64,000 nt of DNA from assembly GCA_963725035.1 (NCBI GenBank), contig CAVRWX010000010.1:1-64000 (forward strand), read 5' to 3'. Below, piece after piece: positions 1 to 9,161 of this stretch (position 1 is its first letter; every line of letters starts with the position of its first letter). The notes under the pieces were generated by a model. That model ran no database searches, had not been told where the DNA came from, and was given only the letters and a program-made list of their open reading frames with translations. The stretch comes from JALZKA01 sp963725035. GTDB lineage: Bacteria; Actinomycetota; Thermoleophilia; Solirubrobacterales; 70-9. Position numbers and translations under genes: made by a program.

Positions 1-528
1 GCGGTACGTCAAGCGCCCGCAACGGCGGTCTCGCCGCCGCCCGGGGCGACCTGATCGCCTACCTTCGTACTCGGACAACACCTGCGGATCTCCGACTACC
101 TCCTTCCACATGACCTCGCGGCGCTCGCCGAAGAACGAGGGCGCTGCTACCGCCTACGCCGGATCGACTTCTACGACGGCAGCGGCGGGCACCCGGTTCG
201 CTTCGAGGAGTAGCGTCACCGCGAGTCGCTCCTGACGCGCAGCTTCATCGACCTGAACGCCTTCTTCCTGTCCACGAACGCCGCCTCCACGCGCAACCGG
301 CGGGTTCGACGAGGGGCTGCGACGCCTGGTGGACTGGGACCTGATCCTGCGCAACACGCGCCAGTACCCGCTGGTGGCCGTTCCATGGGCCTCGTAAACT
401 ACGACGGAGCTGCGGAAGGGTCCCGGGTGACGACCCTCGAGGATTTCGAAACGAACGCCGCCGCGGTAAGGCGCAAGCTCGCCTACGAGCGCGTCTACTG
501 GGCCGGACCCCCCTGCGGATCGGCTACG
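1..528 (+). pseudogene. Glycosyltransferase family 2 fragment, left-truncated and frameshifted
   Basis: The left edge cuts into a GT2 domain. Reading across frames gives a recognisable series: ARNGGLAAARGDLIAYL near the start (the usual N-x-G-A-x-G region before the DxD of family 2 enzymes), then RLRRIDFYDG, then FDEGLRRLVDWDLILRN and finally LVNYDGAAEGSRVT. At least three one-base shifts are needed in 500 bases. No stop separates this piece from the GT4 domain that follows once the shifts are repaired, so it is probably the N-terminal part of a multi-domain glycosyltransferase. Substrate cannot be told. Confidence 0.55.
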
Positions 529-1589
529 TCGTCTGGGACTACCCGTCCCTGTCCCAGACCTTCGTACTCGACGTAGATCCGCCAGCTACGCGCAGACGGC
601 TTCGACGTAAACGTCTACTTCCCCACCGCACCCGACCGAGCTGCGGAGGTTGACTTCGACGGTGCCCAACGTACGAGGTGACCGGCCTGTGACGGACGTG
701 CGGCCAAGGTGGCCGAGTACGACCGACTGATGCTCCACAGCCACTTCGCCTATCCGGCGACTGACGCGGCTCGCATGGCCTGCGGCGAACGCCGCCGGCG
801 ACCGCTTCACCTTCACGGTTCACGCTGTGGACGTCTTCCACGAAGGGAACATCGAGCGCAATCGGATCGACGAGGTCGCGGCCGATCCGCTCGGCGCGCG
901 GGTCTTCGCGATCGGCCGGTTCCACCGGGATTTCTTGATCGAGCGCGGCGTGCCCGCAGCGAAGATCTCGATCGCTTCGACCGGCGGCCAGCCTCGACTT
1001 TGCGCCCGACGCCGCCCTCGAGCGCCGGGCGCTCGGCCGCGAGCGGCGGGTGGTCGCCTCCGTCGCGCGCTTCGTACCGAAGAAGGGCCTGTCCGACCTG
1101 GTCCGCGCGAGCGCGATCCTCGGGCGTGGCGTCGAGGTACGGCTCTACGGCTACGGCCCCGAAGAGGAGTCGCTTCGCGCGCTGGCAGAAGAGGCCGGAG
1201 CCGAGGCGGTGACATTCATGGGCGCCCTGGAGGGCCGCGATGCGCTCTCACGAGCCCTTGCGGAGGCAGATGCGTTCGCCCTGTCCGTGCACCACGGACG
1301 CCAACGGGGACATGGACGGTCTGCCCGACGGTGATCGGCGAGGCGATGGCGGCAGGCGTCCCGGTCGTGACCACCGGCCTCGCCGCAATCCCGGAGATCG
1401 TCGAGGACGAGATGACCGGGTTCATCTGCCCGTCCGCAGACCCGCCGGCCCTCGCGGACAAGCTTCGCAAGGGTCCTGGCAATGGACGCACGCGAGTTGC
1501 GTCCGGTGCTGGATGCAGCGAGGGAAAAGGCTGCGGCGACGTGGAGCACAAAGTTGACCGTCGCTGCTCTCGTGGAAGTCTGGAGCGAG
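512..1589 (+). pseudogene. Glycosyltransferase family 4 domain (frameshifted), middle of a GT2-GT4-GT2 polypeptide
   Basis: Pieces in all three forward frames assemble into a GT-B fold enzyme. It opens with LRIGYVVWDYPSLSQTFVLDE, a typical start of GT4 enzymes in exopolysaccharide loci, passes FTVHAVDVFHEGN and VASVARFVPKKGLSDLV, and has the C-terminal nucleotide-sugar site GLPTVIGEAMAAGVPVVTT followed by GLAAIPEIV. Shifts are needed near 600-680, 780, 985-1010, 1295-1310 and 1470. After the last shift the frame runs without a stop into the next GT2 domain, so this is likely one long protein. Family members transfer sugars from nucleotide donors to a lipid- or protein-linked glycan on the cytoplasmic face of the membrane. 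Confidence 0.55.
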
Positions 1590-2875
1590 CCGCCGCTCGA
1601 GATCGTGATGGTGACCCACAGCCGCGACGAGCCTGGTGGTGCGGAGACCACCCGCGAGATCCTTCGCCGGGTCTACGAGCTGACGACGTCGCACTTCGCG
1701 CTCACGATCGTCGACAACGACTCGGATCCCGACTACCGTGACGCCCTGGCGACGGCGATGATCGGCCACGAGAACGCGTCGCTGATCCTGCTCGACCGGA
1801 ACGCCCACTGGGGCCCCGCGATGAACGTTGCCCTCGGGGAGGACGCAGCGAGTTCGCCATCTATGTGTGCAGCAAGGAGGGCTTCGTGCTCAAACCGGGC
1901 TGGGAGCGCGAGTACGTCGAGACGCTCAATCGGTCCCGGGAGGTGGCGATGGCCGGCCACAGGATCACCTCGCCGGCGTTCGTCGACGGCAGGGCCTACA
2001 CGACGCAACCGTGGTTCGGAGGCTTTCGGAACAAGGAGTTCGCGGAGTCCAACCCCGATCGGGTCTTCGCCCACGTCCAGGGCGGCCTCTTCGGCCTGCG
2101 GCGCTCGGCGTATGAGCGCGCGGGGGGCTTCTCCACGCTCGTCGCCCAGGACGCCGTTGACGTCGAGTTCAGCTACCTCCTCGAGAGCCTTGGGTGGAAG
2201 CTCGAATCCGTGCCGGCCGTTCCCTCGGTGACCAAGAAGACGAGGCCGCGTGTAAGCGCGCATCTGGATGAGCACACGGTCGCAGCGCACCCCCTGACGA
2301 TCGAATCGGCTGAGGATGCCGGCAGGGTCGCCTTCGGGCAGGCCGCGTTCTGCAACGTCTGCGCTTGGAACGGCACGTCGTTCGAATCGAACGGCGCCGG
2401 GCATGACCTCTGTCCCGGCTGTGGGTCGACACCCCTCGGGCGGCTCGTCTACCGCTGGGTCGCGGGCACCTCGCTCCCCTTCAGAAGTCTGCATTGCGTA
2501 GCGCTCATCGACGACGAGGCGGTGCGCACCGAGCTCGGCTCGATGTTCTCACTCGAGACCGTGAGCGCGACGCGCCTGGAAGCCCTTGCAGATCCCGGCA
2601 ACGACCTGGTGATCGCCGACCTCGCTTCGGCGTCGTCTGCCGATGCAGCCGATGTGGCCGAGTTCGTGGGTCAGGGCGTCAAGAACGGCGCGACGGCGAT
2701 CGTCGGATCTTCGGACCCGGGCGGCGCCGAGGATCTGAACGAGGCCGCCGAGGCGCTTTCGGCGGCCGGTGTCGAAGCCGGCGCCGTCGTCCTTCCGAGC
2801 CGCGCGGTTGGGTTTCCTCGCAGCGGTCTCGTCGTCGCGCGGCGGCCTGACCGGGAAAAGGCGTCGCAAGCGTGA
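1590..2875 (+). CDS. Glycosyltransferase family 2 domain with C-terminal degenerate zinc-ribbon methyltransferase
   Basis: The GT2 domain starts LEIVMVTHSRDEPGGAE and continues with a VDNDSDPDYRDAL segment. A shift near 1845 moves to the frame that holds FAIYVCSKEGFVLKPGWE, HVQGGLFGLRRSAYERAGGF and the acceptor part DVEFSYLLESLGWK. The last ~190 residues are different: a C-x2-C-x-W-x-G...C-x2-C-G ribbon followed by an alpha/beta domain lacking the glycine-rich SAM motif. The same ribbon (CPLCGWTG...CGKCSS) starts the intact methyltransferase just downstream, so this tail looks like a decayed duplicate of that domain. The stop overlaps the GTG of the next gene (GTGA), which indicates translational coupling. 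Confidence 0.6.
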
Positions 2876-3560
2876 GCGCGCCGGCGGCAACCGGGGTCAT
2901 CTGCCCGCTCTGCGGCTGGACCGGCCCCGAGTTCCTTCCCCAGGGACGCCTGGCCAGGCCGAACGCCCTGTGCGGGAAGTGCTCCAGCCTGGAGCGTCAC
3001 CGTGCGCTCTATCTCTACCTTCGAGACAAGACCCAACTCCTCGCGGGTGAGACGAGGCTCCTCCACTTCGCACCCGAACGCGCCCTTCGGGAGGTCTTCG
3101 AGTCGGATGGCGCGATCGAATACGTGACGACCGACCTCGAGATGTCCGACGTGTCGGTCCGCATGGACATCTGCGAGCTGCTCTTCAAAGACGCCACGTT
3201 CGATTGCGTCATCTGCAGCCATGTCCTGGAGCACGTTCCGGACGACCGGCTCGCCATCCGAGAGATCCTCCGGGTGCTCAAGCCTCAGGGTCTCGCGCTG
3301 ATCATGGTGCCGATCAACCGCCCAGCGACGTTCGAGGACCCAGCCGCGGTGACGCCCGAAGAACGCGAGCAGGCCTTCGGCCAGCGCGACCACGTTCGCA
3401 TCTACGGCGAGGACTTTTCCGATCGTCTCCGCGAGACGGGCTTCGACGTCGAGGAGGTGGAGCCGGGCCGCGACTTCGAACCCGGCTCGGTTGAGACGTT
3501 CGGGCTGTATTCGCAGGAGCGGATCTTCGTCTGCCGGCGGGGCCGCGTTCAAGCCGAGCT
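2872..3560 (+). CDS. Zinc-ribbon SAM-dependent methyltransferase
   Basis: Starts at a GTG that overlaps the previous stop by four bases. Residues 1-45 form a four-Cys ribbon (CPLCGWTG, then CGKCSSLERHR). The class I methyltransferase domain follows, with the TRLLHFAPER strand-helix, an acidic VTTDLEMSD motif II, and the ICSHVLEHVPDDRLAIREILRVLKPQG motif shared by proteins acting near glycosyltransferases. The open frame continues to 3927, but homology-like sequence stops near IFVCRRG; beyond a C-run around 3575 the coding signal moves to the next frame. So either this protein ends near here with its stop lost to an indel, or it is fused to the next methyltransferase. Substrate is probably a sugar of the surface glycan, by context only. 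Confidence 0.7.
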
Positions 3561-4189
3561 CCGCGCCGCGGCCCACCCCCGGGCCATCCCCTTCGCGCAC
3601 CGAGGGGATCGCCGCCTTCAACACGCGCATCTCGGCCGACGACGAGATGCTGCGACCCGGTTCCACCGAGCTCTACTTCAGGGACGGACTGGCTGCGCTC
3701 AGAGCGATCGAGGCGGCGCTCGAGCGGGTCGGTGCTTCCGACCCGCAGACGATTCTCGATCAGCCGAGCGGTCATGGCCAGGTCTCAAGAATGCTCAGGG
3801 CGCGCTTTCCGCAAGCGGTGATCACGGCGTGCGACGCCGACGAAAAGGCGGCAGAGTTCTGCCGGGACACACTCGGAGCCGACCAGGCGGCGACGCCCGG
3901 CGAGTTGCAAGCAGAGGCCCGGTATGACCTCATCTGGTGCGACTCGCTCGAGGCGCTCCCGCCTGGGGAAGACTCGCGAGCGCCGTTGCCTTCGCTGGCC
4001 GCCCGGCTGGAGCGCCAAGGCGTTCTCCTGTTCGGCACCCACTCCGACAGGTCCGACACCATGCTCGATTCGAGGGCACGGGTCAGGGGCAAGATCGCTG
4101 CGATCCCAGGCCTCGAGCTCGTTTCGATGGCTCGTGCGACCTGGAGAACTGGGCAAGATGTCTATGTATGCCGGTGCACTCGCGACTGA
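3491..4189 (+). CDS. Class I SAM-dependent methyltransferase
   Basis: The recognisable domain starts at about 3600 (EGIAAFNTRISADDEML) and contains TILDQPSGHGQVSRML as the SAM-binding motif I, ITACDADEKAAEF as motif II and YDLIWCDSLEALPPGE before a strand-turn-strand end (GVLLFGTHSD). No convincing start lies in frame upstream: TTG at 3491 is poor and ATG at 3647 would remove the first conserved segment. A one-base indel in the CCACCCCCGGG run near 3572 that would join it to the upstream methyltransferase is therefore likely. The stop TGA overlaps the ATG of the next gene by one base. Confidence 0.65.
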   Translation: MRRSGCIRRSGSSSAGGAAFKPSSAPRPTPGPSPSRTEGIAAFNTRISADDEMLRPGSTELYFRDGLAALRAIEAALERVGASDPQTILDQPSGHGQVSRMLRARFPQAVITACDADEKAAEFCRDTLGADQAATPGELQAEARYDLIWCDSLEALPPGEDSRAPLPSLAARLERQGVLLFGTHSDRSDTMLDSRARVRGKIAAIPGLELVSMARATWRTGQDVYVCRCTRD

Positions 4190-4930
4190 TGCCCGAATCC
4201 CTGGTACCTCTGCCTCCGTCAAAGCTCCGGTTCATGGGCGAGAGCGACGACTCGTTCCTCGAGCCTGGGGGACGAGCTCGCGGATGCAGTCGAGCGCCAC
4301 ACCGAGTTGGGTCCGGCCTCCCGGGTCCTGGACGTCGGCTGCGGGTACGGCCGGCTCGCTCACGCGTTGCTTCGCCGCGGCTTTGAGGGCACGTATCTCG
4401 GCATCGACGTCCAGGAATCCCCCCTCCAATGGTCCTCGCGCCATCTCGGCTCGGACCGGTTCGAGTTTCGCCACTTCGACCTTCACAACGAGCGCTACAA
4501 CCCGTCCGGAAAGCAAGCGATTGGCGAGCTCGGACTGAAAGAGCGCGAGTACGACATCGTCTGTGCCTTCAGTCTCTTCACCCACATGTGGCCCGACGAT
4601 GTGACGGCCTACTTCGATCTCTTTCGCAAGGTTCTGGCGGACGAAGGCAGGGCGATCACGACGTTCTTCTTGTTGGATCGCACATGGCGAAAGCTCGTCG
4701 CCGAGGGAACGACCTTGCGCTTTCCGCACGTGCACGACGAGGGCTGCCGCTACCTGTCGGCGGACGAGCCCCTGCATGCAGTCGGCTACAGGCTCGAGTG
4801 GGTTGTCCGCAACGCGTTTATCGCCGGGCTTCTGCCGGTCGAGCCGCCGCGATTCGGAAAGTGGTCGCAGCGTCCGCTCGAAGAGGACGAGGCGGCGTTC
4901 CAGGACACGCTCGTTTTCAAGCGCGCCTGA
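4189..4930 (+). CDS. Class I SAM-dependent methyltransferase (one frameshift near 4268)
   Basis: ATG at 4189 shares its A with the preceding stop. The first 26 residues (MPESLVPLPPSKLRFMGESD...) read in frame 1, then a five-G run near 4266-4270 must lose or gain a base before the rest of the protein, which starts ELADAVERHTELGPASRVLDVGCGYGRLAHALL. VLDVGCGYG is SAM motif I, TYLGIDVQESPLQWS motif II, and YDIVCAFSLFTHMWPDDV the methyltransferase core. It is about 245 residues when repaired. It is the last gene of the rightward block and converges on a leftward block 8 bases away. Confidence 0.75.
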
Positions 4931-4937
4931 TCCGGAT

Positions 4938-6728
4938 CTAGGTCTTGGCGAAGACGAACGTCTTGTTGTCGAAGTGCTGCGAGTTGCCGAGGAAGGGGCC
5001 ATGGTCGTCGGCGCGCAAGAGCGTGAACCCATGTCCGGCCATCGTGTCGGCGAGGCTGGTGTCGGTGATTCCCCACTGCCAGACGTGGTGCGCATCGCGC
5101 CAGGGCTTGCCCAGGTGCGGCACCACCTCGTCGAGCCGGTCGAAAAGAGCCGCGTGGTTGGAGCTTTCGGGGACGACTTCGAGGTAGCGCTCGCGGCCGA
5201 GCTCGATCAGCCGCTCGGTGCGCGTGCCGTTCCACTGCGGGTTGGCGACCACGAACGAGCGCGTCATCGGCGCCCACATCGCGATCAACTCGTCCCAGTT
5301 GGGCGCGGCGGCGTGAAGGAGCACCTCGAACAGGAAGATCGCGTCGACCTCGCCGACCGTGTCCGTCATCGCCGGGTCGGCGAAGTTGCCGTGGATGACC
5401 TCGATCCCGAGGGCGTTCGCACGCTCCTGGACCCAGGGGTGCTTCAGGCCAGGGATGTAATCATCGACCATCACGCCCCGCTCGACGCCTGGCAGCGACG
5501 CAGCGTGAAACGCATACTGCCCGTAGACGACCCCGATGGATCCGAGGTCGGCGAACGACCGGGCCCCGACCTCGCGGAACGCGAACTCGATCGCGTCGTT
5601 CTTCCATGCCTTCGGCGCCGTCAGGTTGCCGGGAGGCTCGGTCATCCGCCGCCTCGCTGCCAGAGGGGCTTTGTCCGAGAGGACGCCGCGGATCCGCTCG
5701 GCCCACGACCAGTCGCGGCCTGGATGGCGAAGCGCGGACAGTCGGTCTGCCAACCGGAGGCCGCCCGCGTCGAGCAGGGCCCGCAGGACTTTCTCCTTGC
5801 TGCGATCAAGCGACCGGACTGCCTCGAGCTCCCGGCGGGCTTCGTCGCGCTCCGCCCCCAGCTTCGAGATCTGCTCGCGGCTTGAGGCTGCCGCCCGCTC
5901 GAGCTCTGAGATCCTTGCGGCCCGAGCGCTCGACGTTGCGACGTTGAAGGTCCGATTCGCCTCGAGGCGCTCGATGAGCGGGTTGGCATCCCAGGGTGCG
6001 AGCACATCGGCGACGGCGCCGGCCCAGGGAGCGTCCTTGGGCCAGACGGCGGCGAAGCCGAAGAACGCGGGCACGACCGCCATCGCGAGATCGGGGCGAG
6101 GAGCGGCGAAGTCCTCGATCGCGGTCAGGACTCCGTTGCGCGGGCCTCCTTCGCGCGCGGCGGACGCGGGAAGAACGAGACCTTCCTCGGCCGTGGCGGC
6201 GTTGCCGGGAAAGAGAGTCGGGTGGGGCGAGAGAGCGTGGCGATGGGCCGCGGGGATGAGGTCCGGGTTCCAGTAGGCGTCGCGGCGCCCATGGGGCCAG
6301 GTCACGTCGTGAAAGAGGCACAGCGGCAGGCCGCTGCGGCCCGCGCGCTCGGAGATGATGCGCAGCTCTTCTGAGACGGTGTAGTAGTTGTGGTCGCCGT
6401 CGACGATGACGGCGTCCGGCACCGGTAGGTGGGCGAGCGCCTCGTGGCTTGGCTCGGCGACGTGGTCCAGCTCGGGCCTTTCGGCGACCAGCTCCATCAG
6501 CCAGGGATGAGCGAACGGGTCGACTGCGGTGATGTGTGCGCCGGACGGCTCGGCCCATGCCAAAAGCCGCTTGGTCAGGTCGCCCGCGAAGGCTCCGATC
6601 TCGACCACCGACCTCACCTCGGCCGCCTCGAGGCACCCCTCGAGCAGCTCCCAGAGGTTCGTCAAAGAGTGACCCGAGCGCTCCGGATCGCTGGGGTCCA
6701 CCTCGCCTGTCGGCTCCCCGGCGGCCAT
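4938..6728 (-). CDS. Two-domain methyltransferase with central coiled coil
   Basis: 596 residues in one uninterrupted frame. Residues ~35-240 are a Methyltransf_24-like domain: SVVEIGAFAGDLTKRLL (motif I), ITAVDPFAHP, then AVIVDGDHNYYTVSEEL and LCLFHDVTWPHGRRDAYWNP, which is characteristic of the family found beside glycosyltransferases. Residues ~265-320 are a heptad-rich segment (ISELERAAASSREQISKLGAE) that probably forms a coiled coil. Residues ~370-590 are a second Rossmann-type domain (FADLGSIGVVYGQYAFHA; VMVDDYIPG; DAIFLFEVLLHAAAPNW) with a weaker motif I. It lies 4 bases after the 6733-9159 gene, in a three-gene leftward operon. Two active sites on one chain would suit a methylation that must occur in step with chain growth, but this is inference. 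Confidence 0.7.
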   Translation of the reverse strand: MAAGEPTGEVDPSDPERSGHSLTNLWELLEGCLEAAEVRSVVEIGAFAGDLTKRLLAWAEPSGAHITAVDPFAHPWLMELVAERPELDHVAEPSHEALAHLPVPDAVIVDGDHNYYTVSEELRIISERAGRSGLPLCLFHDVTWPHGRRDAYWNPDLIPAAHRHALSPHPTLFPGNAATAEEGLVLPASAAREGGPRNGVLTAIEDFAAPRPDLAMAVVPAFFGFAAVWPKDAPWAGAVADVLAPWDANPLIERLEANRTFNVATSSARAARISELERAAASSREQISKLGAERDEARRELEAVRSLDRSKEKVLRALLDAGGLRLADRLSALRHPGRDWSWAERIRGVLSDKAPLAARRRMTEPPGNLTAPKAWKNDAIEFAFREVGARSFADLGSIGVVYGQYAFHAASLPGVERGVMVDDYIPGLKHPWVQERANALGIEVIHGNFADPAMTDTVGEVDAIFLFEVLLHAAAPNWDELIAMWAPMTRSFVVANPQWNGTRTERLIELGRERYLEVVPESSNHAALFDRLDEVVPHLGKPWRDAHHVWQWGITDTSLADTMAGHGFTLLRADDHGPFLGNSQHFDNKTFVFAKT

Positions 6729-6732
6729 CGTG

Positions 6733-9159
6733 TCAGCGTACGCGCTTCAAGAATCCGCCAGGGCTGAAAGTCAGTCCGAAGCGCTCCCGTTCCGGATCGA
6801 CGATGAAGTCGCCCAGGTCGGTGATGCGGGCAGCCGCAGCGCCAGGGCCGCTTCCGAACGCCGGCCAGACGGGGTTGCCCTCGAGGATGGTGTCCTCGAA
6901 GACCACGTACGACCCGACCGGAACAAACGGCGAGAGCTTTGAGAAAGCGTCGATCAGCGGCTGGCTTGCCGCGGCACCGAGGATGAGGAGAGCGCGCGGG
7001 TCCTCTCCCAGGATCTCGCGAGCTTCCGAGGCCGTGCTGTCCTCAGCAGGATCGCCCGTCAGATAGGTGATCAGCCGGTGCTCGGGCCGGTCCGCCAGTG
7101 GATGGGCGTCGATCGAGAGGACCCTGCCCTTGCCGATCAGCTCGCAGATCGAGGCGAGGAACAGCGCTCGCCCGCCTGCGCCCGTGCGCGTTTCGATGAT
7201 CCAGCCAGGTTCGAGCTCGCAGATCAGCTCCTGGAGCACGTGGAGGTCGGTCGGCGGCCGGTGGGTCCGCCGGCCCAGCCACTCGGCCGTGTGAGCGGCC
7301 TGGCTGTGCCAGAACGCGTCCACGAAGCTTTCCGCGAGGTTCTCGGCAATGGGCACGGGCTTCGAGGGGCGCTGGTCGTCCGCGTGCGGAATCGTGACGC
7401 GAAACGGCTCGGCGCTCATGGGGCGGCGGCGGGTTCGCCGAGCCTCGGGAGGAAGGCTGCCCACGTAGTGGATCCGCTGCTGAGGGAGGACGAAAGGCCT
7501 GCCTCGCTCCTTGGCGTACTGCTCCGCGTAACTCGCGATCAGGGCTTCCCGATCCTCCGGCTTCGGTGCGTTCGTGGTCGTCCCCCCGTGGACCTGGTGA
7601 AACGAGCCCTCGCCGAGGAGCGTGACGCGATTGACGCCGGGAGAGCCGCTCATCCGCTCGTAGAAGTCGAGATTTACGAAGCCGCCCCCGGGCGCCGAGA
7701 ACGCTTCGTCCATCGCCCCCGCCTGGTCGATGAGGGTCCGGGGAACGAAGATGCAGTTGCTCTCCCAGTCGCCGTCGAACCAGTCCCGCGCGCCGATGAA
7801 GTGTCCTATTTCGAAGAGCCGGTAGCCGTCAGAAGGCCACTCGACGTGGTCGAACAGCCGGTCTTCGAGCTCCTGGTCGTATCCCGCCGTGATCGTGACC
7901 GGCTGCTGGCCGGGGCCCACGTACCACTGCTTCACGGTGACCACCGCCGGCGCGTACGCCTCTTGAGCGAGCTTCGCGTTGCGAAGGACCCCGGGCGTGA
8001 CGACGTGCGCGCCGTCGATCATGATCCCGACCAGGGCGCCCGTGGACGCTTCGATGCCGGCGTTCACGGCCTTCGCCGGCGAGGGATCCGCGTCCTCGCC
8101 CATGTCCAGGTAGCGGAACTCCGGGCCGAAGCTCTCGACGAACGCGGCTCCGAGGGCTTCCTCGGGAGCCGACCCGTTCTCGACCACCACGACCTCGTAA
8201 TCAAGGTCGTCAGCGCCCCGCTGGTACGTGCGCGACAGCGAATGGAGCGTCCGCGCGGCCTCGCGCCGCATGTTGTGGACGACGACGACGAGGGACAGGT
8301 CTTTGGTGCGAGTCTCGCGCTCGGAGCGGGCCGTGGTCTCCGGGGCCCGAGCGCTGGGATCGGGCGCCTTTCGCCAGACCGCGGCGCTCGCGTCGACTCG
8401 CTCGGGCGGGCTCGACAGGCCGATCGCAGCGCGAAAAGCGTCCACCGCGGATTGGCAGCGCGGGTCGGCGTAGTCGTCGACCACGACGATGCCGCCCGGG
8501 GAGACGAGCGGGTAGGCGGCCTCCAGGAGGGAGCTGATCTCGCCCGGGTCGCTTCCGTCGATGCGAAGGAGCGCGATTGCTTCGATGCCGGCGCCGGGCA
8601 GCGACCGGGAAGCCTCGCCTTGCAGGAAGGAGACCCCCTCGAGCAGCCCGAAGGAGGCGAAGGCTCGCCGCGTCGTGTTGAGATCGCCGGCCGGCTGGAG
8701 CGGGCCGGGCTCCGAACCGAGAAAGGGGTCGGCCATCCACACGTGCCGGTCGCGCACCCCGGACGCCTCCAGGACGCCCCGCAAGAAGATGGCGGGGCCC
8801 GGGCGGCCGGAGTTGCAGTCGACCAGATCGCCCGGGATCTCCTCGGCCTTGATCTCATCAGCGCAACGCTCGAGATGATCGAGCCGCGTGCGGCCGACGT
8901 CCGCGAGGGCGAAGGTGGAAGTGCCCGATGACGTACTGACAGGGAGCTCGCCGGTGTCGAGCGTCCGCTCGCGCCGGCGGAAAGCGGCGATCATGGACCT
9001 AGCGGGGTCCCTGAGCTTGCGTTCGTCCGGGTCGGCGCCGGTCCTGGCGCACTGCAGGAGATAATCGATGCGGAGCTCGTTCTCGAGGTGATGCCCGTCG
9101 AGAAGAGCGTCGCGCAAGAGGCTGATGTAGCGGTCCCTCAGCCGCTCGGAAGCGTCCAC
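6733..9159 (-). CDS. TylF methyltransferase - GT2 glycosyltransferase - CmcI-type methyltransferase/hydroxylase fusion
   Basis: 808 residues in one open frame. Residues 1-260 resemble macrocin O-methyltransferase TylF (RDRYISLLRDALLDG near the start; GDLVDCNSGRPGPAIFLRG; VVDDYADPRCQSAVDAF with the metal-binding aspartates). Residues ~285-570 are a GT2 domain (LSLVVVVHNMRREAARTL, VVVVENGS, GIMIDGAHVVTPG in the DxD position, ESNCIFVPRTLIDQAGAMDEAF). Residues ~590-808 match the cephalosporin-hydroxylase CmcI family (AAHTAEWLGRRTHRPPTDL, WIIETRTGAGGRALF, GRVLSIDAHP, YVVFEDTILEGNPVW). CmcI proteins are SAM-type folds despite the hydroxylase name. It is followed 3 bases upstream by a free-standing CmcI homologue. 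The likely role is glycan extension plus methylation of the added sugar. Confidence 0.75.
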   Translation of the reverse strand: MDASERLRDRYISLLRDALLDGHHLENELRIDYLLQCARTGADPDERKLRDPARSMIAAFRRRERTLDTGELPVSTSSGTSTFALADVGRTRLDHLERCADEIKAEEIPGDLVDCNSGRPGPAIFLRGVLEASGVRDRHVWMADPFLGSEPGPLQPAGDLNTTRRAFASFGLLEGVSFLQGEASRSLPGAGIEAIALLRIDGSDPGEISSLLEAAYPLVSPGGIVVVDDYADPRCQSAVDAFRAAIGLSSPPERVDASAAVWRKAPDPSARAPETTARSERETRTKDLSLVVVVHNMRREAARTLHSLSRTYQRGADDLDYEVVVVENGSAPEEALGAAFVESFGPEFRYLDMGEDADPSPAKAVNAGIEASTGALVGIMIDGAHVVTPGVLRNAKLAQEAYAPAVVTVKQWYVGPGQQPVTITAGYDQELEDRLFDHVEWPSDGYRLFEIGHFIGARDWFDGDWESNCIFVPRTLIDQAGAMDEAFSAPGGGFVNLDFYERMSGSPGVNRVTLLGEGSFHQVHGGTTTNAPKPEDREALIASYAEQYAKERGRPFVLPQQRIHYVGSLPPEARRTRRRPMSAEPFRVTIPHADDQRPSKPVPIAENLAESFVDAFWHSQAAHTAEWLGRRTHRPPTDLHVLQELICELEPGWIIETRTGAGGRALFLASICELIGKGRVLSIDAHPLADRPEHRLITYLTGDPAEDSTASEAREILGEDPRALLILGAAASQPLIDAFSKLSPFVPVGSYVVFEDTILEGNPVWPAFGSGPGAAAARITDLGDFIVDPERERFGLTFSPGGFLKRVR

Positions 9160-9161
9160 CG

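Noticed and set aside
7078..8931. Long plus-strand open frame (617 codons) opposite the TylF-GT2-CmcI gene
   Set aside because: It is the GC-rich antisense shadow of a clear, motif-bearing minus-strand gene; no ribosome-binding site and no recognisable domain.
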